Virus record (IMG/VR): IMGVR_UViG_3300042935_000644
Location: 1-40,759 of that record
DNA: 40,759 nucleotides
Reading direction: 5' to 3' (one strand)
From: a virus
A model generated the notes under the pieces. That model saw only the letters and a program-made list of their open reading frames with translations, searched no databases and was not told the origin of the DNA. The translations under genes and the position numbers were made by a program. Of the stretch, positions 11,834 to 18,807 are shown one piece after another (the first letter of the stretch is position 1; every line of letters starts with the position of its first letter).

Positions 11834-13887
11834 TACGGATTCTTTGTGCGGGGATTGGCTTTGGTGTTAGTTGGTCGGCTAGTACGGGCTGCGTTTGGCG
11901 CACGAACATGCGCTGCTGGACCACCTGTAGATAGGACGGTTGCATTCTTATTGGTAGAAGAAGCCTTACCAGATGTGCTGGCTACTGCTGGACTCCCTAC
12001 AGTGGCACCTTTTACATTTCCGTAAGTATTACCATCACCAACGTTTGCTTGAACCGTAGCGTAATTGTTGTTAATGGAACCAGTACCACCCTTACCAGGA
12101 GTTCCACCACCGCCACTGTTGTCGTTAAATGCGTTGATGTTCTGCCCGCCAAGACCTTGTTGGTTTACATTGTGACCACCTGCAAAGAACTGCGTCCGTG
12201 AGTACGAAGGGGCAGAAGAAACTGCTGCTGGTGCTGGTGGGGTAGACCTTGAGGTTGGCGCAGAAGCACTAGGTGCTGCTGCCATTGGTGCTGCTGGTTC
12301 TGAGGATTTAACATCGCCGCCAAAGAAGCCTTTAAATCGTGATGACATGCTTGGCTTACTCGTGGCGGATGGGGCAACACCCTTCACACCTAGGTCATCA
12401 TCAGAAATATCATAGAAAGTTGATTTACCTGTTGATTGAGTTGCTGTAGATGCTGCTGGATTAAATGGGCGAATGCTGCTTTCCCGATTTCTACGCATTT
12501 GATTTACTGCAGCAGTGCCTTTTGCTTGACTCTTAGTTCCTGTAATGGGTGAACCTTTACCTGTTTTATCTGTGTTTAGGATGTATGGTCCACCAGATTT
12601 CTTTTCAGTGTCTGCTTTAGCAGTAGTAGAAGGCTTAACTGCCATCTCTGCGTCTAATGCTGCATTTGCTGCTGATTCTTTAGCAGTAACTTCATCTGCT
12701 TTTGCATTGAACTCTGCATCTTCTTCAGCCGTAGGTACTCGTGGTAAAGCACTACCGTAACCACTTTTCTTTGACTTACTAAAACGATCTACGTCAACAA
12801 TGTTATTTGAACTGTCTGAACGAGGAACCTGTGCTGCTAAAACAGGCTCTGACTTTGGTGTTTCAGCAGCGGGTTCTGCTTTCTTAGCCTTACTTGGCTT
12901 TTCTTTTGGTGTTTCAGCAGGTGCCATACGTTCAACTGCCTGTGTCACTACATCTTTCTTCTTAGGTTCTGCCTTTTTCTTATTGCTTTTTTTAGCAGTA
13001 GGGGCGGATTCACGACCATCTTCAAGTTTGTAAGAACCACCAGCAGCAATAACATCTGAAAGTAGTTGGTCCATCTCTTCTGGCTTCATTGGCTTAGTTG
13101 CTTTTTTCTTATCTGCAGCAACTTGCTTAGGGGTAGCCCATTTGCCCCTTTTCCAATCTTTTTCACTTTGTGATGGGATATAGTCTGGTTCTTTTTTCTT
13201 AGATGCCACGGGCTTCTCCAATGATTGGGGTAATGCAGGTTCTTCTACTTTACCAGTTTTAGAAAGTTCATATGCTTTTTTTACGTTTTCTAATGAATCC
13301 GTAGAGTAATAGCCATCATCACCTAGTGTCTTTTGTTTAGAAGAATTATAATTTCGTACAGAAACTGTGTCAGTGCCAAGTTTATCCCCTACTGCCCATG
13401 GGCTTAATTGGTTACCTATCCACTCAGGGATTTTATTGGGTTGAGGAATACCAAAATCTTGCCCTAATATAGGTGCTTCCCCCACATCTATCCCGTAACT
13501 GTAGTAATCACCACCATATTCTCCAGGTTTTTTGGGTTCACCCTTTGAGTTTATTGGGCTCGGCCTATCAGAAGAGTTCATTGCCCATTGAAACGGCGTT
13601 ACTAGTCCTTTTTCTAAATAATCTGCTCTAGCATTCCATTCTTGACCAAGATAGTCATTACTATCATTTACCCCTTCCATAATCTCTTTTTGGGTATATT
13701 TGGGTTTTTTCTTTTTTGCCTCTGCCGCAGCAAGACCTGTTCTATGCTCTTTAATCCAAGTGTCGTGTTCTTGTGCTGAAAGACGATGCTGCATCCCCAA
13801 AATTTTGTTGGCTTCTGGGACATGTATAGGGTCAACGTTGAAGCGTGTAAGCCCCTCTAGTGGGTTATCTTTCTTCTTCTTAACCAC
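11833..13887 (-). CDS. Large intrinsically disordered protein
   Basis: A 684-residue protein read from GTG (13885-13887) with a GGAGATAA site. The N-terminal 200 residues are moderately ordered (opens MVKKKKDNPLEGLTRFN; W-rich stretches such as WIGNQLSPWAVGD). Residues about 230-570 are Lys/Ala/Pro/Ser-rich and low complexity. Residues 575-588 are NQQGLGGQNINAFN, shared with the 278-residue protein, followed by a Gly run and an Asn/Val/Gly stretch. It has no enzyme motif. Large disordered basic proteins of phages are often internal virion, scaffolding or DNA-associated proteins; which applies here is unknown. Confidence 0.8.
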   Translation of the reverse strand: MVKKKKDNPLEGLTRFNVDPIHVPEANKILGMQHRLSAQEHDTWIKEHRTGLAAAEAKKKKPKYTQKEIMEGVNDSNDYLGQEWNARADYLEKGLVTPFQWAMNSSDRPSPINSKGEPKKPGEYGGDYYSYGIDVGEAPILGQDFGIPQPNKIPEWIGNQLSPWAVGDKLGTDTVSVRNYNSSKQKTLGDDGYYSTDSLENVKKAYELSKTGKVEEPALPQSLEKPVASKKKEPDYIPSQSEKDWKRGKWATPKQVAADKKKATKPMKPEEMDQLLSDVIAAGGSYKLEDGRESAPTAKKSNKKKAEPKKKDVVTQAVERMAPAETPKEKPSKAKKAEPAAETPKSEPVLAAQVPRSDSSNNIVDVDRFSKSKKSGYGSALPRVPTAEEDAEFNAKADEVTAKESAANAALDAEMAVKPSTTAKADTEKKSGGPYILNTDKTGKGSPITGTKSQAKGTAAVNQMRRNRESSIRPFNPAASTATQSTGKSTFYDISDDDLGVKGVAPSATSKPSMSSRFKGFFGGDVKSSEPAAPMAAAPSASAPTSRSTPPAPAAVSSAPSYSRTQFFAGGHNVNQQGLGGQNINAFNDNSGGGGTPGKGGTGSINNNYATVQANVGDGNTYGNVKGATVGSPAVASTSGKASSTNKNATVLSTGGPAAHVRAPNAARTSRPTNTKANPRTKNP

Positions 13888-13890
13888 TAC

Positions 13891-14391
13891 TTATCTCCAA
13901 GTAGGGCGAAGAGAACTAAGTTTGGCACGGCGTTCAGCATCAATGTATTCAGCATTCTGACGCTCATCTACACGAGGGATACCTTTAGGCCCTACTTTGC
14001 CATCATTAGTCAAGACAACTGGGGCTGCTCCAGGGGGGGCGAACTTCTGACCACGGGATTCATAAGCAATACCAGTCCAAAGATTGAACTCATCGGGCCA
14101 AATATAGTCTCCTGCGTTAATGCGCTCACCCTTGTGTACACCACGTGAGTATTGGCGAGCATTCATTCTGCTCAATGAACCCAAAATCTTGTCTTGTCTA
14201 CGATTAGAAGACATTGTTCCAAGATAACCATCAGGATGGGCCGATTCTGGGGTAGAACGGTATCCAGCAAGTTGGTAATCTTTGTTATTGCGGAATACAG
14301 GGGCAGGACCAAACTGGGGCTGTGAACCTGCGCTAGGTGGTTCTGAAGGTGAATTCCAGTTATTAAAAGAGGTTTGAGAAGATCCAGCCAC
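13891..14391 (-). CDS. Hypothetical virion-like protein
   Basis: A 166-residue polar protein with a GTG start whose G is shared with the upstream TAG (TAGTG). The opening MAGSSQTSFNNWNSPSEP is disordered; the middle (KGERINAGDYIWPDEFNLWTG) looks more structured. The C-terminus RVDERQNAEYIDAERRAK is charged and slightly recalls the K-D-x-R-H tag style. No family is recognised. Confidence 0.72.
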   Translation of the reverse strand: MAGSSQTSFNNWNSPSEPPSAGSQPQFGPAPVFRNNKDYQLAGYRSTPESAHPDGYLGTMSSNRRQDKILGSLSRMNARQYSRGVHKGERINAGDYIWPDEFNLWTGIAYESRGQKFAPPGAAPVVLTNDGKVGPKGIPRVDERQNAEYIDAERRAKLSSLRPTWR

Positions 14392-14525
14392 TAGATGTTG
14401 CCAGCCATGCTTGAATTAGCAGTGGTTACAAAGCCACCTGCTGAACCAGCAACAGATGTAATGGGGCGTGGCTTTTCCTTTTTGACAACTTTTGTTTTCT
14501 TTGCTTTTTTCTTTACAGTAGCCAC
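14391..14525 (-). CDS. 44-residue basic protein
   Basis: It reads VATVKKKAKKTKVV at the N-terminus (GTG start) and ends NSSMAGNI. Both ends use TAGTG one-base overlaps, which makes the frame convincing despite the size. The lysine-rich start suggests nucleic-acid contact. The function is unknown. Confidence 0.62.
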   Translation of the reverse strand: MATVKKKAKKTKVVKKEKPRPITSVAGSAGGFVTTANSSMAGNI

Positions 14526-14785
14526 TAGCAATCCCACTTGCGTAAAGCCAAAGCCTTACGAGTTGGTTCTCCATTTGGTTTTTTCATTGGGCCTTCCATA
14601 CCACCCATTCTGGCACAGAAAGATTTGCGACGTGCAGCAGCCTTTGGAGACTTCTTGGCTTGTTCAGATGAAACAGGTGGTTTAAGGTTATGCCCCTCTT
14701 TTTTAGCAGAGGCACGACCTTTAGCGTTCAAACCACCTTCAGGGTTTTTGCCCTCTTTACGTTGCCATGCAGGTGACTTAGCCAT
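14525..14785 (-). CDS. DUF6321-like small phage protein
   Basis: An 86-residue basic protein with the phrase SPAWQRKEGKNPEGGLN followed by AKGRASAKKEGHNLKPPV, and later RRKSFCARMGGMEGPM, then a KALALRKW end. This pattern matches, as I recall, a family of short phage-encoded proteins (DUF6321) with no known function, usually near other small structural-region genes. The start is coupled to the upstream stop by TAATG. Confidence 0.68.
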   Translation of the reverse strand: MAKSPAWQRKEGKNPEGGLNAKGRASAKKEGHNLKPPVSSEQAKKSPKAAARRKSFCARMGGMEGPMKKPNGEPTRKALALRKWDC

Positions 14786-14946
14786 TATTTCTTTTTCTTT
14801 GCGACAGCCATGTTGTCAACTAGGTTTGGGTAAGAGCGTCCAGCAGCCTTAGCACGAGCCTTTGCTTCTGACTTTTGGTCAGGAGTCAACTTGCTGGATT
14901 TCTTTTTAGGATTAGGTTTGTCCCATACTTTCTTTTCTTTTGCCAC
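14785..14946 (-). CDS. 53-residue basic protein (AKAAGRSYPNLVDN motif)
   Basis: GTG start coupled as TAGTG; begins VAKEKKVWDKPNPKKK, then KLTPDQKSEAKARAKAAGRS and YPNLVDNMA, ending in four lysines after a valine-alanine pair. The KARAKAAGRxYPNLVDN phrase is one I recall in small phage proteins beside DUF6321-like genes. It is very basic and helical in the middle. The role is unknown. Confidence 0.66.
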   Translation of the reverse strand: MAKEKKVWDKPNPKKKSSKLTPDQKSEAKARAKAAGRSYPNLVDNMAVAKKKK

Positions 14947-15167
14947 TATTTCCACCTTTTCTTATTGTTTGGATCATTTGGGTTCAATGGTTTAGGATTA
15001 GGTTCCCAATCATAGGGCTTATCAGGAAGACCACCTGTTTTAGTTGGTGGCTTTTTTGGTGGTTTCTTTCCACCACCACCTGTGGCTGTGCGAGCACCAC
15101 CATCCATCCACTCTTTACTATTAAGTAAAGGGCCGTTAATTTCTCTTAATCGGTGACTGGTTGGCAC
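14946..15167 (-). CDS. Pro/Gly/Lys-rich disordered small protein
   Basis: A 73-residue protein with a GTG start (15165-15167). The N-terminus MPTSHRLREINGPL is followed by a Gly run and alternating KKPPKKPP, then Asn/Pro-rich DPNNKKRWK at the end. It is likely unstructured. It is linked to the next gene by a TAGTG overlap. No homologue is recognised. Confidence 0.68.
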   Translation of the reverse strand: MPTSHRLREINGPLLNSKEWMDGGARTATGGGGKKPPKKPPTKTGGLPDKPYDWEPNPKPLNPNDPNNKKRWK

Positions 15168-15177
15168 TTAATACCCA

Positions 15178-15417
15178 CTAACCGCCGTAGCGAAGGGTAT
15201 TTTCAATGGTTCTTTCAGCGTGAGGACCGAGATTATGTTGAATGTTTACAACAATCTTCCCTGAACCTGAAGGACGTGATGGGCGGACAATACCTTGTGG
15301 TGGAGTCCAATCAGAACCTTTGTTTGAAGCATGTGCTGCGTCATTTGATGCAGAAGCACTGCGACCACCATACCCCTGAGTATCTTTGTACTTAGAATGA
15401 CTACGAATGTATCCCAT
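15178..15417 (-). CDS. Hypothetical small protein
   Basis: A 79-residue protein starting MGYIRSHSKYKDTQG. The first half is disordered (Ser/Ala/Asn-rich). The second half, SGKIVVNIQHNLGPHAERTI, predicts one strand and one helix. It belongs to the small-protein chain; its function is unknown. Confidence 0.68.
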   Translation of the reverse strand: MGYIRSHSKYKDTQGYGGRSASASNDAAHASNKGSDWTPPQGIVRPSRPSGSGKIVVNIQHNLGPHAERTIENTLRYGG

Positions 15418-15419
15418 GA

Positions 15420-15992
15420 TTAGTAGCCTCCCTTTATCCGTTTGCGGTTTTTGCTTTGGCGATACGCTTGTTCACCCTTAGCACCACCTGCAAGGTATGA
15501 CGATTCACTACCAGATGGTGTTTCCGCAAAGGAATCACCGTCTTTAAGACCAAGCATTTTGTTATTTCCCATGCGCTTTGTTTCTGCTGCTTTAGCAATA
15601 TCAAACGATTGTCCTGCGGCTTTTGACTCAGCCATTACTTTAGGGCTGTTTACACTCTTCAAAGCCTTTGCAGTCTTCTTCTTATCTTTAAGAATTGACT
15701 TACCTTCTGGGGATGAAGGCTCATGGTATGTGGTGTACTCAGCACCAATTTTAATATTAGGTTTTTTTGGACCCATTGCATCGCCGCCACTTGGGTTGAC
15801 ATACCCAGAGTGTGGTCCTGATGCAGATGCAGCATCACGGTCTACACGGCGCTGAGTCATCGCCTGTGTAGTGTTTTGGCTGTCGTCACGAACTGTGTGA
15901 GTATCTGGCTTTGCACCTACTCGTGGCTTAAGTTGCCCACTGTTAGCGTAAGGAACAATACTGTTTACCTTGTCACGATTAAACCAGCCCAT
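15420..15992 (-). CDS. Disordered basic protein
   Basis: A 190-residue protein starting MGWFNRDKVNSIVPYA, with a GAGGTAAAC site before the ATG. It is Ser/Lys/Gly-rich throughout, with a lysine-rich centre (ILKDKKKTAKALKSVNSP) and a basic end (RQSKNRKRIKGGY). It has no cysteines or enzyme motifs. It is the first member of the disordered chain after the SpoVS-like gene. Confidence 0.72.
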   Translation of the reverse strand: MGWFNRDKVNSIVPYANSGQLKPRVGAKPDTHTVRDDSQNTTQAMTQRRVDRDAASASGPHSGYVNPSGGDAMGPKKPNIKIGAEYTTYHEPSSPEGKSILKDKKKTAKALKSVNSPKVMAESKAAGQSFDIAKAAETKRMGNNKMLGLKDGDSFAETPSGSESSYLAGGAKGEQAYRQSKNRKRIKGGY

Positions 15993-15995
15993 TGT

Positions 15996-16286
15996 TTACC
16001 TCACTACGGGTTTGAAGGATATAGCGGAGATACTCTCTCCATTCTCACCAATAATATCATCAAAGCCAATGACAAAAGACAAGTCAATTCCCCGTGGGGC
16101 GACAAAACCTCTTGCAATTGCACAGGCTTTGGCGGCTTGGTTTACAGCACTAGCGCCAATAGCCCTAATTTTAGGTAAGTGACCTGCCACGACCGATCTG
16201 GCAAGGATAGAACCAACACTTTGGGGGTTGCTTGATCCTGAGACTTTAAGGACATCATCTACTTTTGTGTTCAGTTCTTGAGACAT
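15996..16286 (-). CDS. SpoVS-like (Alba-fold) protein
   Basis: A 96-residue protein that aligns with stage V sporulation protein S over nearly its whole length: VLKVSGSSNPQSVGSILAR (12-30), then IRAIGASAVNQAAKACAIAR (40-59), then GFVAPRGIDL (60-69). SpoVS is a small dimeric Alba-like protein proposed to bind nucleic acid; in Bacillus it influences sporulation and septation. Here the host is probably an actinobacterium and the setting is a phage small-protein cluster, so a DNA- or RNA-binding role in the infected cell or virion is plausible. The ribosome site is AGGAG. Confidence 0.85.
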   Translation of the reverse strand: MSQELNTKVDDVLKVSGSSNPQSVGSILARSVVAGHLPKIRAIGASAVNQAAKACAIARGFVAPRGIDLSFVIGFDDIIGENGESISAISFKPVVR

Positions 16287-16328
16287 TTTGACTCCTAGTT
16301 AGGTAAACAGATGTCTCAATAATATCAT

Positions 16329-16694
16329 TTATGCATAACCAGCGCCGTGGAGCAAATCAAGCATGTCCTCTAGTCGCATTACAGCATAAGAATCACCTAC
16401 AGCAGCAGCGCCTTTTCCAGGGCGCTTTACCACCAGCAATGGAACACCCATATGCAGTTTCTCAGCCTGATGAACTGTGTCATTCAACCATTCACTCAAT
16501 TTAAACGCTTTTTGGTTCTTGGCTTGAATAGCAACTTCAGACAAAGTAAGCCTTTGAACTACTCCATGGATGTCCCCAGCATCATTTTCCCCAGCAAGAG
16601 CGGTTCTCCTTGCATTCTTAAAACCTTGTTCTTTGAGGTAATTAACTAGTAATGTCTCAAAAGTAGTGCCTTTGGCCTTATGTTTGTTTCCCAT
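16329..16694 (-). CDS. PD-(D/E)XK nuclease, Mrr/Hjc-like (Holliday junction resolvase type)
   Basis: A 121-residue protein. KGTTFETLLVNYL (8-20, with E13), GENDAGDIHG (35-44, with D41) and VAIQAKN (55-61) give the order E-D-QxK of small PD-(D/E)XK nucleases. The acidic residue before K60 is a glutamine (Q58), the D-QxK variant known from Mrr-like enzymes. Members cleave branched or foreign DNA. The start at MGNKHKAK was chosen over a longer in-frame start that would overlap the preceding gene. It is close to the RecA and Cas4-like genes, which fits resolution of recombination intermediates. Confidence 0.72.
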   Translation of the reverse strand: MGNKHKAKGTTFETLLVNYLKEQGFKNARRTALAGENDAGDIHGVVQRLTLSEVAIQAKNQKAFKLSEWLNDTVHQAEKLHMGVPLLVVKRPGKGAAAVGDSYAVMRLEDMLDLLHGAGYA

Positions 16695-16696
16695 AT

Positions 16697-16975
16697 TTAG
16701 ATAAATTCCAAGGGCATTACAATGATTGGAGTACGCTCGCCAACCCATGCGCCAAGGCAATTGTAACTAATGTACTCATCTGCCTCTTCCACGGTCATAC
16801 CATCCCTGTTAACGCATACTTCCATCATCTTGTCCCATGAGTAAACAGCCAGTAAAGGTTCGTTAATGCGTTGCGAAAAACCAATCAAGGCTTCATCAAA
16901 GCCAGTCATCAACAAAGCGTCTTCGCCCATTGCTTCTAAAGCCTCGTCAATACGCTCTCGTAGTGTTGAGTCCAT
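16697..16975 (-). CDS. Conserved phage hypothetical protein
   Basis: A 92-residue acidic protein. The phrase VNRDGMTVEEADEYISYN, followed by LGAWVGERTPIIV, is one I recall from many phage proteins of unknown function; it gives a helix-turn-helix-like hairpin followed by a strand. The start is coupled to the upstream stop (TAATG). No catalytic role is assigned. Confidence 0.75.
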   Translation of the reverse strand: MDSTLRERIDEALEAMGEDALLMTGFDEALIGFSQRINEPLLAVYSWDKMMEVCVNRDGMTVEEADEYISYNCLGAWVGERTPIIVMPLEFI

Positions 16976-17460
16976 TAAGGCATAAACCTATGCTGGCGAA
17001 GTTCTTTACCTGACATACCAATACGGCGTGACAACTCACGAGAAACTACTTGAGCGCCACGTTCACAGCGATCAAACACTGTGTCTACAAGTTTGCGGTA
17101 AGCACGTTTCTGCATATGAATTTCTATTTGATGGGTAATCCTGCTATCAACATCTCGTTTTGCTTTAGCAACCGTGACTAGGTCGCCTTTAGCCTTGTCA
17201 CCCCATTGCTCAATCAACACGTTTGATTGAAGGTACTCAAGGATGTTGCGTTCACGTTCTTCTGTAATCTCCGCTTGGACCAACTGTGCCTTTGCGTAAA
17301 CCAACCACGCCATGAAATCCGTGTACAACTCCATTAGATCGGAATCACCAATGTCTCCGATATTACGGGGTAGTTCAGGAAGAACTCCGCTTGGTTTTTT
17401 TGGTAACGGAAAGTTTTGAAGAAACAAATCCATCTCGGGTGTCTGTGTCATTACTGTCAT
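16975..17460 (-). CDS. Hypothetical protein overlapping the Cas4-like gene
   Basis: A 161-residue helical protein starting MTVMTQTPEMDLFLQN. I chose this ATG for its GGAGGAGTGAGG site; a start further upstream is possible. The middle (residues 45-140) is strongly helical and charged, with coiled-coil character (VYAKAQLVQAEITEERER), and the C-terminus is basic (LSRRIGMSGKELRQHRF). Its first 86 bases lie inside the 3' end of the Cas4-like gene in another frame. It may assist recombination, but no family is recognised. Confidence 0.7.
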   Translation of the reverse strand: MTVMTQTPEMDLFLQNFPLPKKPSGVLPELPRNIGDIGDSDLMELYTDFMAWLVYAKAQLVQAEITEERERNILEYLQSNVLIEQWGDKAKGDLVTVAKAKRDVDSRITHQIEIHMQKRAYRKLVDTVFDRCERGAQVVSRELSRRIGMSGKELRQHRFMP

Positions 17461-18328
17461 CCTCACTCCTCCAACATGTATTTTTATAAGAACAGAACTT
17501 GCAACCAAATGCTGACGAAGACTCAGCCCACATAGGTCTCATTGGGGGAATGTCTTGCTTTAATGCTGCCATCAATCGTTTGCAGTTGTCAAGCATGGGT
17601 TGAACTAGTTCAGGGGTAAACCCAACAACAAACTCTTTTACTTCTTGTGTAGGTTTCCATTCATACAAGAAGACCATCTCATGTACTCCCGTGCAATACA
17701 TGTAAAGCAATCCCTGTTTGATATGGCTTGGGAAAGGTTGTCTAATCTTCTTCCACAAGCCATCTAAAGTCAAGTTACCTTTTTGGTAATCTTTAAACAG
17801 ATCTGGCGCTTCAAACCGAACCGTACCTAAACCAATAGACTTGATTTCAATCAATGCACGGCCTTTAGCATCATTGATAATCCCATCAGCGTGACCAAGA
17901 ATCATGTGCTCTTCGTTGCTTAATGGTATTTCACGGTAAATAGGTTGAGCAGTAATACAGATTGGGCAAAATTGTGGGCTAACTCCCTCCCACTCATGTC
18001 TGCATCTGGCGTTAGAGCATTGCCAAAGCCCCTCCAACACTCCAGCATGGTTTAGCCATCCTTGCCACTTTGCATGAATGTAGTGACCTTCTGCAAACAC
18101 ATTAAGACGTTGAAAGGAAAAACTCTCAGGGTCTTTTGGGTGGTCTCTGATGGTGTACCAGTTAGCCCGAGGGCACCAATCACGCTTGGCTAATTCACTT
18201 GGGTGAATGTGGGCAGTGTCTCTAGTACTCTCACGAACAGCAGTATCTTTAAGAATTTGTACGGCTACTGTAGGTAGAACACGACCATTCATGGTGAGCA
18301 TTTTTAAATAGTCATTACGCTCACCCAT
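17375..18328 (-). CDS. Cas4/RecB-like PD-(D/E)XK exonuclease with Fe-S cluster
   Basis: A 317-residue nuclease. Likely catalytic residues: H85, D148 (in GHADG), E161-x-K163 (LIEIKS) and Q205-x3-Y209. C52 plus C276-x2-C279-x5-C285 give the four-cysteine Fe-S clasp of Cas4/AddB-type enzymes. C104, C109, C121 and C124 add a zinc-ribbon insertion absent from minimal Cas4 proteins. It would process DNA ends for recombination with the nearby RecA. There is no Cas gene or repeat array here, so a CRISPR role is not implied. The last 28 codons overlap the next gene. Confidence 0.85.
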   Translation of the reverse strand: MGERNDYLKMLTMNGRVLPTVAVQILKDTAVRESTRDTAHIHPSELAKRDWCPRANWYTIRDHPKDPESFSFQRLNVFAEGHYIHAKWQGWLNHAGVLEGLWQCSNARCRHEWEGVSPQFCPICITAQPIYREIPLSNEEHMILGHADGIINDAKGRALIEIKSIGLGTVRFEAPDLFKDYQKGNLTLDGLWKKIRQPFPSHIKQGLLYMYCTGVHEMVFLYEWKPTQEVKEFVVGFTPELVQPMLDNCKRLMAALKQDIPPMRPMWAESSSAFGCKFCSYKNTCWRSEDDSNDTDTRDGFVSSKLSVTKKTKRSSS

Positions 18329-18479
18329 ACTTATCCCACTTTTTAGTCTTAAATTCTTGCTTTAGATTGACCTGCATAGCATGTTGGTAATACTCTTTAG
18401 CACGAAGCACGTCTATTAAACGGTTTTTGTGATAGTTCTCTGCAAGACGTAGGCACTCTGCTAACTGTGTGTTATTCAC
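18321..18479 (-). CDS. Small basic helical protein
   Basis: A 52-residue protein read from GTG overlapping the upstream gene (the GTG lies in its last codons). It begins VNNTQLAECLRLAEN and ends KTKKWDKYG. The composition is helical and tyrosine/lysine-rich. It fills the space between two nuclease genes and overlaps the start of the Cas4-like gene by 8 bases. Its function is unknown. Confidence 0.6.
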   Translation of the reverse strand: MNNTQLAECLRLAENYHKNRLIDVLRAKEYYQHAMQVNLKQEFKTKKWDKYG

Positions 18480-18807
18480 CAATCATCTCCAAAAAGTCGT
18501 CCTCAGTGAGGATTACATAATTTCTATTAGCAAGGTCAAACTGTAAAATAGGAACCCGTTCTTCAGCAATTGCTCGTAAACGTAATTCCCTTAAATCTAA
18601 TTCTTTAATTGTAATCGTCTTCATGTTCTCTGTCAACTTATTTTCAATAAGAAAGTCATGGCTTCTTACGTCATTCTTACGAAGCCAACCAGCACCTGAC
18701 CGAGCATTACGAGAACCATTGTAGAGTTTTGCCGAACGCTTTTCTTGCTTTACGGATTTCTTTAATATTTTCTTTTGACGATCAGGGTCTTGACCAATTG
18801 TGGTCAC
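18472..18807 (-). CDS. Small PD-(D/E)XK nuclease-like protein
   Basis: A 111-residue protein. SGAGWLRKNDVRSHDFLIENK (residues 37-57) places D46 before E55-x-K57, the compact D...ExK arrangement found in a phage family of small restriction-fold proteins. After it come a helical stretch and the strand NYVILTEDDF (96-105). The N-terminus is very basic, suiting DNA binding. It may cut branched DNA or act as a recombination endonuclease. It is coupled to recA upstream by a 4-base overlap. Confidence 0.68.
   Translation of the reverse strand: MTTIGQDPDRQKKILKKSVKQEKRSAKLYNGSRNARSGAGWLRKNDVRSHDFLIENKLTENMKTITIKELDLRELRLRAIAEERVPILQFDLANRNYVILTEDDFLEMIGE

Noticed and set aside
15442-15855. Open plus-strand frame of 137 codons
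   Set aside because: It is antisense to the disordered protein at 15420-15992; low-complexity coding often leaves the opposite strand open.
17461-17508. Longer start for the 161-residue protein
   Set aside because: The extension has no ribosome site, while the chosen ATG is preceded by GGAGGAGTGAGG; it would also deepen the overlap with the Cas4-like gene.
17375-18328. Cas4-like gene as part of a CRISPR system
   Set aside because: No repeat array or other Cas gene is present; phage Cas4-like nucleases usually serve recombination. The RecA neighbourhood supports that.
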